Of a stretch of DNA of 64,000 nucleotides, positions 1-11,208 are shown piece by piece. How positions within the stretch are numbered: position 1 is the first letter of the stretch; each line of letters opens with the position of its first letter. This stretch comes from Helianthus annuus. Lineage: Eukaryota > Streptophyta > Magnoliopsida > Asterales > Asteraceae. The notes beneath the pieces were generated by a model. That model searched no databases, was not told where the DNA came from, and saw only the letters and a program-made list of their open reading frames with translations. The stretch spans positions 20,433,645-20,497,644 of the forward strand of contig NC_035436.2 in the NCBI RefSeq assembly GCF_002127325.2, read 5' to 3'. A program made the translations under genes and the position numbers.

Positions 1-839
1 AGTAGTAACGATTTGTTAGCATATTGAGATACATGTGCAGTGCGATTCGTGTGTGTCGATCAAAGCGAGGAGCGAAAAGCGAATACATTACCAAAATCGA
101 AGCACATAAACAGATAAAATCACGTAATCACATAAAAAATTCCACATAAAACGAATAATATCGGAGTCAGCAACTGCGGGCTCAGAATCGAAACACATAA
201 AATCAGCGATTGCGAGCTTGAAATCGAAAATAGATTGTCTAAGGTTTGATAGACATCGACAACCCAAAGCGGTTCGACTATTCACAAGGACCTTTGGTAC
301 ACACTTTGACTTTCGGGACTGTGCTCTCGCCTCGATTTTGGGAGATCGGCACGCATCTTTCCAGTTCAGTGTGACTTCAAGTTGTTGGAGTCCGTCGAGA
401 CTGTGGTGAGAGTTTTATAAAACTAAAATGAGAATCGGAACAAGACGTTAAGTTTCGGGTTTCACCCATATCTTAACAACTTTGTTCCTGTTTTGATAAA
501 ATGTAGAAGGAAATATGCGTTAAAGTACGGATTTCACTCCTGATTCAACACAGATTCTCCTGTTGGCGGGTCGAACAAGCAATTCAGTCGAGAGTTTGCG
601 GTTTTCACACCTATTCTTGACCCAATCACTTGTTCGTTTTCGAAAATAGTGTGCAATGATTGTGTAGTGTTCAGCGAGAATAGCGAGGTATAGCAAGTAA
701 GCTCGTACAAAACCGCTACAGGGTACGCACAAGTCGGTCTTTTGGTACTTAGACTATAGACTAGGTCGTTTCTAAGACATCGACCCGGACTAGGTCGAGA
801 ATCGCCTAATTCCCTATAGTTATGGCTCTGATACCAATC
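1..839 (-). mobile_element. Ty3/gypsy internal 5' leader (element runs off left edge)
   Basis: On the minus strand this is the untranslated leader that follows the 5' LTR at 840-3560. It begins with a primer-binding site and resembles, in reverse complement, the leader of the plus-strand gypsy element at 58167-59300. Both share the stretch after the primer-binding site and a later block around 80-260 versus 58720-58860. No gag coding is reached before the window ends. No ORF here is convincing. Confidence 0.8.
824..836 (-). other. Primer-binding site (initiator tRNA-Met)
   Basis: The minus strand reads TGGTATCAGAGCC three bases inside the LTR end. This is the usual sequence complementary to the 3' end of plant initiator tRNA-Met and primes minus-strand cDNA synthesis. 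It fixes the orientation of the element and identifies 840-3560 as its 5' LTR. Confidence 0.9.
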
Positions 840-3560
840 TGTCACACCCCAACCGATGGCGAAAACATCGGGGCGCGACACTGAGCGAAACAGATTGTCC
901 AGGAGAATCCATAACAACTATTAGTTATAATATATTAAAGGTTCATGTCCCATACCACAAACATATAAAATAAAAACAGTTATTACAGACATTGTTCTCA
1001 AAGACAAATTATCCATTCCGACAACTCAGATCTCATTAAATTGTTTGTTTCTGAGACTCCATCCTAACTTGATTCCCACATAGCAGCAAAACATCCTAAG
1101 CATTCAAGCACCTGTCACATATGTTAAAATAAAGTCAATACATATAGTGTAAAGGTGAGCATACAAGTTTAATAGATATAGTAGAGTTCGAAATCGTTTA
1201 CGCATAACCAGCATGAAACATGTATAAAGTGAAGGTAAGTAGGTTATCGACAGAGAAATATGCACAGACATGACTGCGAGTTGTAGAATGCGCAACACAT
1301 ATCCCCACTGGGACTCGTGAAGTAAAGCCCTTCACAACCCCTATCCACGACAGGTGCTGAGTCCAAACTATAAAACTATCGTTGCTAAGGTGTCAGGCAA
1401 CAATCATTGTGTTAACATAACATACAAGTATTCATCGAATAACACGTAGCATGCAATAACGGTTAGTGTATAAATAGTGTTTGCGTTGTGTGTAGATTGT
1501 GATTTAGAATAAGTAACGTATGTAACACCCAAAAGTGCGTAAAGCAAAAAGGGATCGAGTATACTCACAGATTATGCTTAACAAGTAAACACTATCTTGG
1601 ATTGAAGGGAGCGCTGAGAGAGATTAGTCTGAACAGTAACGATAGCATAAACGATAAGCGGCGCATAAAACGGTGCAAGAGTGATAAGTGTCAGATGGTA
1701 ATCCGATCGGATGGTAATCCGATCGGATGGCAATCCGATTGGATGGCCAGTCAATCGGATGTCAATCCGTTCGGATGGTCATCTGATCGGATGGCCATTC
1801 GATTGGATTGACACCTCGTCTGGTGAGGATGTGTTTGTGTATGATGGTTTGCCTTTTGAAGTTTTCGTTGTAGTATTTTGAAAACAGAGAAGTATCTCTA
1901 CCCTTTAGGTTGATCGATCAAACGACGGTTCGATCGGGCGACGATCCGTTCGGCGAGGTATTTTTCAGAGAACAAGTTCACAGCAGTGTTGACACTCGAT
2001 CAGATGGTCTACTGATCGGGTGGCAATCCGTTAGAACTGACTATGCATTGAACATGTTGAAAATTGTTTAAGTGTTGAAGTCCCAACGTCACATGGTCGG
2101 ATGGTCGTTCGATCGGACGGCAATCCGATCAGACGGCAATCCGTTCAACGTTCAGATCTTTGATAGGTTGAAACAAAAGTTTAAGTGTGGAACCAAGTGT
2201 AAGCCGATCGGATGACAATCCGATCGGACGACAATCCGTCCCAGCGGCCTGATCGTCTTGACACTTGATTGTTTTGAAAGTTTTGCAGTTTTGATTGAGA
2301 CGGCGTGATAACGTGCCAAACAACAGAAATCTCGTCAAGACTCTAGTGATCCGATCGAACAGGAATCACCCTAGTCCGACCATTTAAATGTTCGAGACGG
2401 TGGTTCATGTTTAACCCGAAATCGGTTGTCTCTTAGATAGAATTCAGATCTTGAACCAACCCATCACTAAGAAGGAGCAGAAGATCATAACAAGCTCCGA
2501 TTCTATCGTTTTGAGTGCATTGAGTGTAAAAGAGTTGAAAGAAAGTTGGAAAACCATCTTTCAATCCTTTTAACCATGGATATGTGTAGATCTATGCGAA
2601 AACATTGTTTAATCTTGTGGAAATCCTTCAGATCCGAGTTGTTCTTGGTGGAATGAAACCAATACTTGAAGTTCATAAGAACTCCATGATGAAATCACCC
2701 TAGAACACCTCAAATCCATTGATTTCACGCTCAAAAGTGGAGATTCAAAAGAGAGAATGATGAAGAAGTGTGTGTAGATCATAGAAGTACAAGATTTAGG
2801 TTGAAAACTTACAAGAATCGCGAGAAATCGAGAGAAAGAAGAGCTTGAGTGCGGCTGGTCGAGTAGAGGTGATGTGACAGGAGGGTATTTATAGGGTTTC
2901 CAAAAGAGGAAAGTGCCTAGAGTCGAGTGGGTCACCGATCGGATGACTGTCTGATTGGATGGCAACTCGATCGGATGGCAATCTGATCGGTTGGCCATCC
3001 GATCGAGTGGTCACTCGATCGAGTGGCTCCGACGTTTGAGTTTCGGCGTTTCGTTTCGTGCGTTGGGTTTTGCGATTCTTTTCGAGTGAGCGATGCGGTA
3101 TATTAATAATAATAATAAACAAACAAATACTATATCTAGCATACAATCATCATAATTAAGTGGCGTTTAGCGTTTGCGATTCGATTGTGATAGAGTTGCG
3201 ATTGCGTTTCGATTAATCACCACAACATAAACATAATTTAAACATGCACAAGTAACACATAAATAGCACAGACACGTAAAACAATATCCAGAAAGCATAA
3301 TTCGAGTTGCGAATGCGGTTGCGATGTGTTAGGCGATAAATCGATAAAACATGCGATAAACATCGATTAAACCTCGATTATTAATATGTACTCCACATAA
3401 TACAACTAATGCGATAGAATAAATAGATTATCTACAAGTCAAAGAAGTCAAAACAGGAGTTGAGCAAGGAGTGACAGATCGCAATTAGCAATCTTTTCTT
3501 CCTTTGACTTCAATCTTGACTTTGACTTTGACTTTAATTTTCGAAACACGGGGTGTTACA
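840..3560 (-). repeat. 5' LTR of minus-strand Ty3/gypsy element
   Basis: Read on the minus strand it starts TGTAACACCCC at 3560 and ends GGGGTGTGACA at 840, the TG...CA termini of an LTR. It is directly followed by a primer-binding site. The length, about 2.7 kb, is long for a plant LTR and fits Tekay/Del-type chromoviruses. It carries dense arrays of a 10-14 nt palindromic motif of the type CCGATCGG near 1690-1810, 2095-2240 and 2935-3030. The same LTR family recurs at 54396-55388 (partial) and, diverged, at 55389-58166. The far LTR of this element is outside the window, so no target duplication could be checked. Confidence 0.85.
1690..1812. repeat. Palindromic CCGATCGG-type repeat array inside gypsy LTR
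   Basis: Successive copies of a motif close to ATCCGATCGGATGG run through this block with small spacer changes. Shorter groups occur at 2095-2240 and 2935-3030. Each unit is nearly self-complementary, so either strand can fold into short hairpins. Function unknown; it may be a U3 regulatory array. Confidence 0.7.
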
Positions 3561-4117
3561 CACACCTCTTTCTTCTCTCTAAATCTCAGCAGCCCTAAAC
3601 CCTATAAGAACACCATTTTTTCACTTCATAAACACCCTAAATTAAGCTATTCTAAGTTATTACAAGATCACCTAAGGAGCTTGCAACATGGAGCATCATT
3701 AAAGCCTTCTTTGGAGCTTAATTGTCTTCTTAATCTTCTTCTAATCTTGTGTAAACTTGTAAGCCAATCTTTTAACATTTTTAAGCACATTATTATGTGT
3801 AGATTAAGGAAGTACATGTTAATCATCTTGAATTTAAAGAAAAATCAAATTAAAACCCTATTCTCACTTTAATAATCTACTAAATATAACTTATTATGTG
3901 TAGAATATATGTATTAGTGTTAACTAGTTAGCATGATTATCTTGATTATGTTAAAGTAAGTTGTTTAAGTATGTGATTTGTGATGATCTAGTTGTTTATT
4001 TAGTGTAGTACCTTACATGGTTGATGATCTTACTATAATAAGCTTAAAAATGTGATTTAAACAAGTATATGTTTAAATCAATGTTTTCAGAAATAAGTGA
4101 TATCTATATATTGGTTA
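3561..4117. other. Unclassified flank upstream of the gypsy LTR
   Basis: AT-rich DNA between the gypsy LTR and a TIR element. The first 250 bases (CT-rich, with CCCTAAACCCTATAAGAACA near 3592) resemble a transcribed plant leader or an older LTR. The 122-codon ORF at 3504-3872 crosses the LTR boundary and is not credible as a gene. I see nothing else here. Confidence 0.5.
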
Positions 4118-5805
4118 GAGTAAAATGCAATTTTACCCCCTGGGGTTTAGGCTATTAGGCAATCTGACCCCCTTTAACGAAATAATTGCAATTTTACCCC
4201 CCAACGTTGATGTTCTGTCGCAATTTTACCCCCTGCCGTCAGTCAACAGTTATTTGACTGTTATAGGTAGGGGTATTTTAGTAATCTTACCCCATATTTA
4301 TTATCATTATTTATAAAATCAAATTATCATCATCATCTTCAAATAACCCAGATCCATCATCATCTTCAAATAACCTCACAACATACACCAGAATTCAAGA
4401 TTCATATTTCATATTTCCCTAAATAAACTCACAGATCCATATTCCATATTCAATTTTCCCCAAAATTCAAGATCCATACACTAGAATTCATCATCTTCAT
4501 CTAGCTCCGCCTTCCTGTTCACCGGCAACCGCACACCCACAACACCTCATGCTCCCCCTTACACCACTCCCACCCGGTTTCGTCTCCGGTGAGACTCTCA
4601 GTGGCAGCAGAGAACAACAGCAGCAACAACGCCGCCACCACAGCGGCAATGGCGGCGACCAGACGGAGAAACGACACAGAGAGAAAGAAAGAGTGAGCTG
4701 GTGGTGACGACCGACGGTGACAAACCAGTGAAAATGTTTGAAAGCTTCGAACTGTTTCAGTGAAAATGTATGATTTTCGGTCGAATTTCTGAACTTTTCA
4801 ATTAATCTCAACTTCCTTTGAATTTGTTTGAGATATATATTGAAAGTGATCTGAGCTTATTCCTGTAGTTTGTAAATTGAACAAGAAAATGCAGATTTAA
4901 GTTTGGATTTGAATAGATTCAATAGTAATTGCATATTATCGATTATGATTTCATGATTCAAATCTGACTTATAGACGTATTCAAATATAACTTCGAGATC
5001 AGATATGATTCTGTACAAGAGAACCGGTTAAGATTTGAGTTGCACTTTGGTATACATCGAAAAGAGAACTTAAAAATTGCAAATCTAATTTGATATTCAA
5101 GTTGAGTTGGTGTATTTTGAGTCCAAGATCAATATGTGCAACTCTGGGTTATTAGCTTTAGGATATTGAAACATGTATTCAAGTGAAGATATTCCAATGC
5201 GAGTACTAATTCAGCCGCATAATACCTGAGATAATGAATTTGTTTCAATTACATGAACTAATCGACTGTAATGAATTTGCAGTTTACCTGATGACGTCAT
5301 CGGAGAATATCTTCTCCGTCTGTTTGTTACGGAGATAGTTGAGATCTCTGTGATTTTCCTTTGAAAGTATGAAATGAAAATTGTTAGTTTGTTTTGGTTC
5401 ATCTTGTGCTTCATTTCGTAGTCTAAGTGGAAGAGTTGATAATTTGGTTAGTAATTTGAGATTCCTTGTTATAACTATGGGGTTGTGAATCGGTGGGGTT
5501 GGTGGTGGTTGTGGTGGTGAATGACGGTGGCAGTGGTGGTATCCGGTGGTGATTATTGTGGTGGATGAGAGAGAGACAGGAGAGAGATGGTTGTTTGAGT
5601 TCTTAATGAACCAGGGGGTAATATTACAGAGTAGAACAAAACATAGGGGGTAATATGAAAGGGCATTATAGTCATTTCACATTCCAGTTAACAGATCTGT
5701 TAACTTATTTGACGACAGGGGGTAATATTACGACATAACAACAATGTTGGGGGGTAAAATTGCAATTATTTCGTTAGAGGGGGTCAGAGTGCCAATTGGC
5801 TTAAT
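4118..5805. mobile_element. Non-autonomous DNA element with long terminal inverted repeats
   Basis: The left 4118-4290 and right 5625-5805 ends are inverted copies over roughly 140-170 bases. Both carry runs such as GCAATTTTACCCCC and AACGAAATAATTGCAATTTT in opposite orientation. The interior (4320-5600) is unrelated to the ends. It includes CATCATCTTC repeats, a GC-rich stretch at 4497-4700 and a GGTGGT-rich stretch at 5480-5560. No transposase is present. Long TIRs around unrelated interior sequence recall Pack-MULE-type elements, but the superfamily cannot be fixed: no clean 8-9 bp target duplication is visible. The outer 30 bases of the left end have no partner on the right. Confidence 0.65.
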
Positions 5806-5918
5806 ATTAATATTAAAAGAAATATTAAACAAATATAAATAAAATAAGTGATATCTATATATTGGTTATTAATTAATATTAATATTAAAAGAAATATTAA
5901 ACAAATATAAATAAAATT
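5806..5918. repeat. Direct duplication flanking the TIR element
   Basis: The 25 bases just left of the TIR element (4093-4117, containing GTGATATCTATATATTGG) recur at 5847-5871. The AT-rich stretch right of the element (5806-5846) recurs at 5872-5918. A unit of about 66-75 bp is therefore present twice, with the element lying inside the first copy. Either a tandem duplication preceded insertion, or the duplication arose with it. Confidence 0.7.
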
Positions 5919-6065
5919 TATGAGTTTGAAGGAGAGAATGTCATGTGACATTATTTGGAGTCTTTTATTATAAGATAGATTAGATTAGATACTCATAGAC
6001 ACTTGTTTGTTAATTTATATTTGTTTTTTAATTTAGAAACTCATAACATTTTTTATAAAGAAAAA

Positions 6066-6930
6066 AACCACGTTGAAATATTCCATCTAGTCTTTATTTA
6101 GTGAAATATGTTATTTCATCGATTTTTTTGTGACCCATTTTAAGTGACTCGTACTGTGTCCACCCTCCAAAAAACTTATGTATCAATCATTGGTGACCGC
6201 CATAATAGACGAAACAAAAAGGTGCTACAAAAAACCATGTTGAAATATTCCATCTAGTCTTTATTTAGTGAAATATGTTATTTCATCGATTTTTTTTGTG
6301 ACCCATTTTAAGCGACTCGTACTGTGCCCACCCTTCAAAAAACTTATGTATCAATCACTGGTGACCGCCATAATCAGACAGAACAAAAAGGTGCTACAAA
6401 AAAACCATGTTGAAATATTCCATCTAGTCTTTATTTAGTGAAATATGTTATTTCATCGATTTTTTTGTGACCCATTTTAAGTGACTCGTACTGTGCCCGT
6501 CCTCCAAAAAACTTATAGATCAATCACCGGTGATCGCCATAAACAGACGGAAAAAAAAGGTGCTACAAAAAAAACCATGTTGAAATATTCCATCTAGTCA
6601 TTATTTAGTGAAATATGTTATTTCATCGATTTTTTGGACCCATTTTAAGTGATTCGTACCGTGCCCACCCTCCAAAAAACTTATGTATCAATCATTGGTG
6701 ACCGCCATAAACAGACAGAACAAAAAGGTGCTACAAAAAAAACCATGTTGAAATATTCCATCTAGTCTTTATTTAGTGAAATATGTTATTTCATCGATTT
6801 TTTTGTGACCCATTTTAAGTGACTCGTATTGTGCCCACCCTCTAAAAAACTTATGTACTAATCACTAGTGACCGCCATAAACAGATGGAACAAAAAGATC
6901 CATAAACAGATGGAACAAAAAGGTGCTATA
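6066..6930. repeat. Tandem array, five units of about 169 bp
   Basis: The landmark TTGAAATATTCCATCTAGTC begins at 6073, 6240, 6410, 6580 and 6748, giving periods of 167-170 bp. Units differ by scattered substitutions and A- or T-run lengths. The last ends near 6930 with a partial repeat of CCATAAACAGATGGAAC. Only one unit exists at the equivalent place in the duplicated segment upstream of copy C (32273-32440), so the array expanded in the copy A segment or contracted in the other. Confidence 0.9.
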
Positions 6931-7032
6931 AAAGTCGCTTGAAATCAAATGAGAGGCGAAGGATTTAGAAGCATGATTATGAACGAAATCACAGTTTAAG
7001 CAGATCATGGATTCATGATAACTTGAAATTTA

Positions 7033-7880
7033 GGTAGTGTTTGTTATGCAGGAAAGAGAGACTGAATGAAATGAACCATTACGAGGGAATAAAGAAAATG
7101 GTGTTTGGTTGGTCAATGTAATGGAGTCACCGAAATGAACCATTACGAGGGAATAAAGAAAATGGTGTTTGGTTGGTCAATGTAATGGAGTCACCTGTTA
7201 CATAAGACATTTCATACCCTTAAAATCAGTCCATCTGCCCCCCCATGTTTTTTTTTCATTCCATCCCCACTTACACTCTTCATTAACAATACCACAACCT
7301 AAAAAAATCGCCACCACCCACCACCGACGCCCACCGCCGTCGCCACTCACCAGTTGTCGCGACACGTAACCCACCACCGCCACCACCCGCTGCCGCCTAT
7401 GCCACCACCACCCCGACGACCACAATCGCCGCCATCAACCACCACCGACACTCGTCACCGCCACCACCACCACCGCCGGGGACCATCCATCACCGAGGCC
7501 CGCCGCCCGCCGCCGCCACCACCAACCACCGTCGCCGCCGCCACCATTGCCGCCACACCACCCCACCACCAACGCCCACCGTCACGACCACCCACCGGTC
7601 GCCACAACCCGCCACCGCCGCCACCAACCACCACCGCCGCCGTTACTCACCTGCCACCGCCACCACCCACCACTGCCATAGACCATCATCGCCACCCATC
7701 GCAACCACCGCCAACACCGCCATCAGCTATCACCACCCGCCACCTACCAAACAATATACGGTAATAATTTATTCGATTCTCACATGTAACCAAACAAAAC
7801 ATGGAATGATAATAATCTACTCCATTCCCTCGTCAATCTTATTACCATGTCCATTCCATTAACCCATACCAAACAAACAC
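7033..7880. mobile_element. TIR element (MITE-like) enclosing a CCN trinucleotide tract
   Basis: The ends are inverted versions of GTGTTTGGTATG (left 7033-7055, right about 7862-7880). Subterminal blocks ATTACGAGGGAATAAAG and ATTCCCTCGTCAAT are also inverted. TTA at 7030-7032 and 7881-7883 is a candidate target duplication, suggesting PIF/Harbinger, but the ends align imperfectly. A 60-bp block (7070-7130) is duplicated at 7133-7192. The interior is a CCACCACCGCCACC-rich tract. The same element occurs at 32533-33327, so it predates the segmental duplication. Confidence 0.6.
7300..7760. repeat. CCN-rich low-complexity tract
   Basis: Imperfect CCA/CCG trinucleotide repeats. They create Pro/Thr/His-rich ORFs on one strand and Gly/Trp-rich ORFs on the other. 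The paired tract at 32750-33160 differs by many indels, as expected for slippage. No coding function is indicated. Confidence 0.8.
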
Positions 7881-7911
7881 TTAATGTCGATGGTTTCGGT
7901 ATTGGAACTAC

Positions 7912-8361
7912 TGTAAGATTAAATATTTTATTTATATATTTAATCTAGTAGCCATCATTATCATTTATATAATACGGATCAAAATATATTAAAACCCATA
8001 ATAAATTAGTTGGTAATTGTTGATGGGCCAGATTACCCTAATTAACTAATTGGGTTTCCCCTTGGGTGTATATAAGGAGATTACTAGAGAGGGATTAGGG
8101 TTAGACCCTCATAACATCACACTAAAATCGCCCCTCCTCTCTCTCCATTACTACGAGTTCTTCAACCCTAAAGAACTCAGTACTACCATCAAGAAGATAC
8201 ATCCTAAAGGGGAACCAGACCAATCTGACGAACATGACGTCTACTTTCCTCTCAGGTGTGGTGACTACTAATCAGATACACACCTCTTATTTTATTGTTT
8301 ATGATTGAATTTACATCATTAGAGTTTATGTTTTACCCTTCTTCTTGTGATATAATCAACA
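7912..8361 (+). mobile_element. Solo LTR with 5-bp target duplication
   Basis: A 450-bp insertion beginning TGTAAGATTAAA and ending ATAATCAACA, flanked by ACTAC on both sides (7907-7911 and 8362-8366). The duplicated segment near copy C (around 33355) lacks it and reads straight through, which confirms an insertion. A TATA-like GTATATAAGG at 8069-8078 and a CT-rich leader follow the usual LTR order. The 73-codon ORF inside is not a gene. The LTR sits about 300 bp upstream of the copy A start codon and could affect its expression. Confidence 0.85.
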
Positions 8362-9321
8362 ACTACATTACCGTTGGTTTCAAGATGAAGGATTCACTTT
8401 CCACATATTCAGATTTTTAAAATCTCCCCTAACGTCTAAGCACTTATACAAAATAAACCCTATGATTCATAAACTCTTTTTAATCCAATTATCTTTTTTT
8501 TTTTCTTTCGATACACCAATATAATTAAACGATACTATTTATGTTGTCATTTAATTCATTCACCTAAATCGGACATAGCAAATTCAATATTTCTGTATAT
8601 TAGGGTTTCCAAAATTCTGTATATTACAACTTCTTCTGAACACCCATTCGAATTCGAAGATGGGGGAGTACTGGCCAGAAATCTATCCTCAGAGAAAGGC
8701 TTTTTGTCGCCATGGTAGTCGTGGACCCGGTAAGAAATTGTTGTTTACTTGTATTTGTATTTGTAATCTGATTCTGATTATAAAGGATTTGAATAATTAA
8801 ACAGATCCGGTGAACAATAAGATACTGTCTGCGTTTCGAAACGTAAAATCATTTCCTTTAGAGAGGATAATCATGCAGTTTTGGCGACTAGTGAAAACCT
8901 CTAGCGGCACTAGACTTTTATGTAATTTTAACCCTTATGCCTATTCGTGTTCAAACCATCGTCTCCGGAAATATAGGTCGTCTTGTTGCCAGTATTCCTA
9001 TGCTCTTAGTGATCGGGTTGTAGTAGATGACGACGCTACGATCATATACGGTGCGCCACCATCCACTGCAATCCTGAACCAATTTCCAGAGGTGGTTCTG
9101 GATCTTAGGGCTCACCGGGGGACTCCTTTGGTGGATCTTGCTTTGGAATGTGAGCTAACTTGTTTTATGATGCTGCCTGCGTTTTCTTTTACTCACTGCG
9201 TTGGTGTCATTGAAGTTTATGTTAGATATCCTTGTCATCTTCTACAAATTTACCAAGAGTTGCAACGTGAACTACTGGTAGGTGCATGTGTTACTTAGTT
9301 AAGTTACCTGCATGATTCTTA

Positions 9322-9660
9322 GAGCACCTCTAGCGGGGCGCTATATGCCCCAAAAAGCCAAACATAGCGCCCAATGGCGCCCTCTACACCGCGACGAGGG
9401 GCTTTATCAGACAAAAAAAGATGGCAGAGCCATCACCTTCGCGGCGCTATGGGGGTTGTTTTCAAAAAATGGACCAATAAAAAATAGTTAGTGTTTTTTT
9501 AATTAATTAATAAAATTGAAAATTAATATTTAGGTAATGGTTGGTAGGGGCTTTATAACTACGAACTCTAGTGATATAACGCCCCATAAACCCCCTGTGT
9601 GATGTGGCACGACACGTGTCGCATAACGCCCACAAAGGGGCTTTATGACTACGGATGGCC
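9322..9660. mobile_element. MITE in intron 2 of copy A (Tourist-like)
   Basis: A 339-bp insertion with TTA on both sides (9319-9321, 9661-9663). It is absent from intron 2 of copy C. Its ends, GAGCACCTCTAGCG and the complement of ACGGATGGCC, are roughly inverted. Inner GGGGCTTTAT / ATAAAGCCCC-type blocks repeat. The TTA duplication fits PIF/Harbinger-derived MITEs. Confidence 0.8.
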
Positions 9661-9781
9661 TTACAATTATATATCGTTGATAAAATGTTTTATGTTACTT
9701 GTGTTTTGTTTGTTTGCAGAGGGAGGGTTTGTATATCGTTCCTCCACTACGACTTTTGATGCCTTGCGAGGTAATTATTAA

Positions 9782-10093
9782 GAGCATTCACATTGGAGCC
9801 TTCACCTCCATCTATATAAAAACACATCTTTCTTTAGATTTTGGTACTTTTTCTAAAACATCTCACATCCAACTCTCTATCTCTATCTATCATCTACTCA
9901 GAAAAACTTATTTTATTATTTTTTTCTCTTTCCTACGCACTCACAATTACAATATAGAGGGTTGATTATGACCCTCTAAATATAGAGTTGTAATTTATTT
10001 AAATTTTTCTCTATTTTAGATATTCCAAAGTGATAGTGTTTTTGTTAAGTTTCCTCTATATAATATAGAATAGAGGCTCCAATGTGAATGCTC
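9782..10093. mobile_element. MITE in intron 3 of copy A with perfect TIRs
   Basis: A 312-bp insertion with a perfect 20-bp terminal inverted repeat, GAGCATTCACATTGGAGCCT, and a TAA target duplication (9779-9781, 10094-10096). The equivalent intron of copy C lacks it. The AT-rich interior has no ORF. It is a PIF/Harbinger-type MITE by TIR and target duplication. Confidence 0.9.
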
Positions 10094-11208
10094 TAAATAA
10101 ATAATGTTTCTAGCCGGGTAGAACAGTATGACTGACTATGTATGATTTCTCATTTAATACTTTTCTCTCTTTAAACAGGCTACTACCGGGGATTTCCTAC
10201 TTGCCGTGAGAGAAATTGAAAAGGCATTACAAGTGGCTGTTGAATCACATGCTATAACTCTTGGTCAAGTCTGGGTCACTTATGAGAATTCTCATCGTAA
10301 GAAGAGACGGGCGTTATTAGGCAAACTTAGATCTTATTGTGTTGCTAGTCCCCATGGCAATGATCACATGTTTTTTCTTAAGTGTTTCTATCAACAGCTT
10401 TTTGTTCTTCCTTTGGAAAAGGCGGAGCGCGGTCTAGTTGCGAGGACACTTGAAACTCGTCAGGCACACCTGTGCAGAAACATCTTTAAGTTTAATGATA
10501 ACAAGGGGGTCTTGGCGGTACTCTCTGCCGGTGCAAAATGTACTTCTTTTGCTATATGCTTGAAGAGCTCTCACATGGGAGAGTGTGACTACGTGTTTGA
10601 GTTTTTTTTGGCCCCTAAGTCCTAACCCCTTGCCCTTGATGGAGGCTTTGATACTGACACTAAGGGAGTATTTGCCAAGTTTCAGGTATGCTGCTTCTGG
10701 GGCACAACTTGGTGATGAATTACTTGTTGTAGATGTTGAGAATTCTTCTTCTGGGAGTGGGAGCAACCCAGCCAAGATTTTCCCAAAAACCGAAGTATCC
10801 GAAACACCTAAAGCATTAGAAGAAACAAGGCCATTCGTGGGAATGAAGAGAAAGTTCACTGCAGATCAAAGTGAGTTGAATGAAGCATATCAATATCCCT
10901 TGACCAACGTTGACGATCCAAAAGGTGAGGATGACGAAGACGATGATCTAGTCATTCTAGCAGTTTATAAAGTTGATCACAGTTTATTCTTTCTCCCAAG
11001 CTCAACTACATTTGAAAGATTAATGGAGAAAATTAACCTGGAGTTTGAGTTGAATCCATCTGGTACCTACAAGATCAAGTACCAAGTTCTTCCCGGAGAA
11101 TGGTATAGTCTAACTGATGGCACATGCTTAAAGAGCTGCATTTCTTCGTATCGGACATCAAAGAACATTGATCACATTAAGTTATTGGTTCTACCAGTGG
11201 AGAAGTAA

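Larger units (their letters stand above)
8660..11208 (+). pseudogene. NLP-like gene copy A, frameshifted
   Basis: The gene model has four exons with GT-AG introns: 8660-8729, 8805-9277, 9720-9770 and 10179-11208. The start ATG gives MGEYWPEIYPQRKAF. The protein resembles the N-terminal regulatory region of NIN-like nitrate-response factors (exon 2, with CVGVIEV), then the GAF-like part (exon 4, GLVARTLETRQAHLC), and ends in a PB1 domain. The RWP-RK DNA-binding domain normally between GAF and PB1 is absent. A run of eight T at 10602-10609 replaces seven T in copies B and C. It shifts the frame and stops the protein at 10625, and the downstream part stays open in another frame to 11208. A homopolymer sequencing error is possible. 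Introns 2 and 3 each carry a MITE, and a solo LTR lies upstream. Family assignment is by motif recognition. Confidence 0.75.

Noticed and set aside
824..836. tRNA-Met-like sequence as a tRNA gene
   Set aside because: Only the 3' end complement is present, next to an LTR. It is a primer-binding site, as at 15747, 36956 and 58170.
4497..4811. 104-codon minus-strand ORF inside the TIR element
   Set aside because: Low-complexity Cys/Arg-rich translation of a GC-rich patch, with no recognisable domain. A captured fragment is possible but a gene is not supported.
6066..6930. Regular repeats as a CRISPR array
   Set aside because: Units are about 169 bp, contiguous, with no unique spacers, in a plant genome.
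7354..7764. 136-codon Pro/His/Thr-rich ORF and its counterpart at 32903-33208
   Set aside because: Both arise from a CCN trinucleotide tract inside a TIR element. The two do not keep one protein sequence, and Gly/Trp-rich ORFs occur on the other strand.
8050..8271. 73-codon ORF upstream of copy A
   Set aside because: Lies wholly inside the solo LTR and is absent at copy C.
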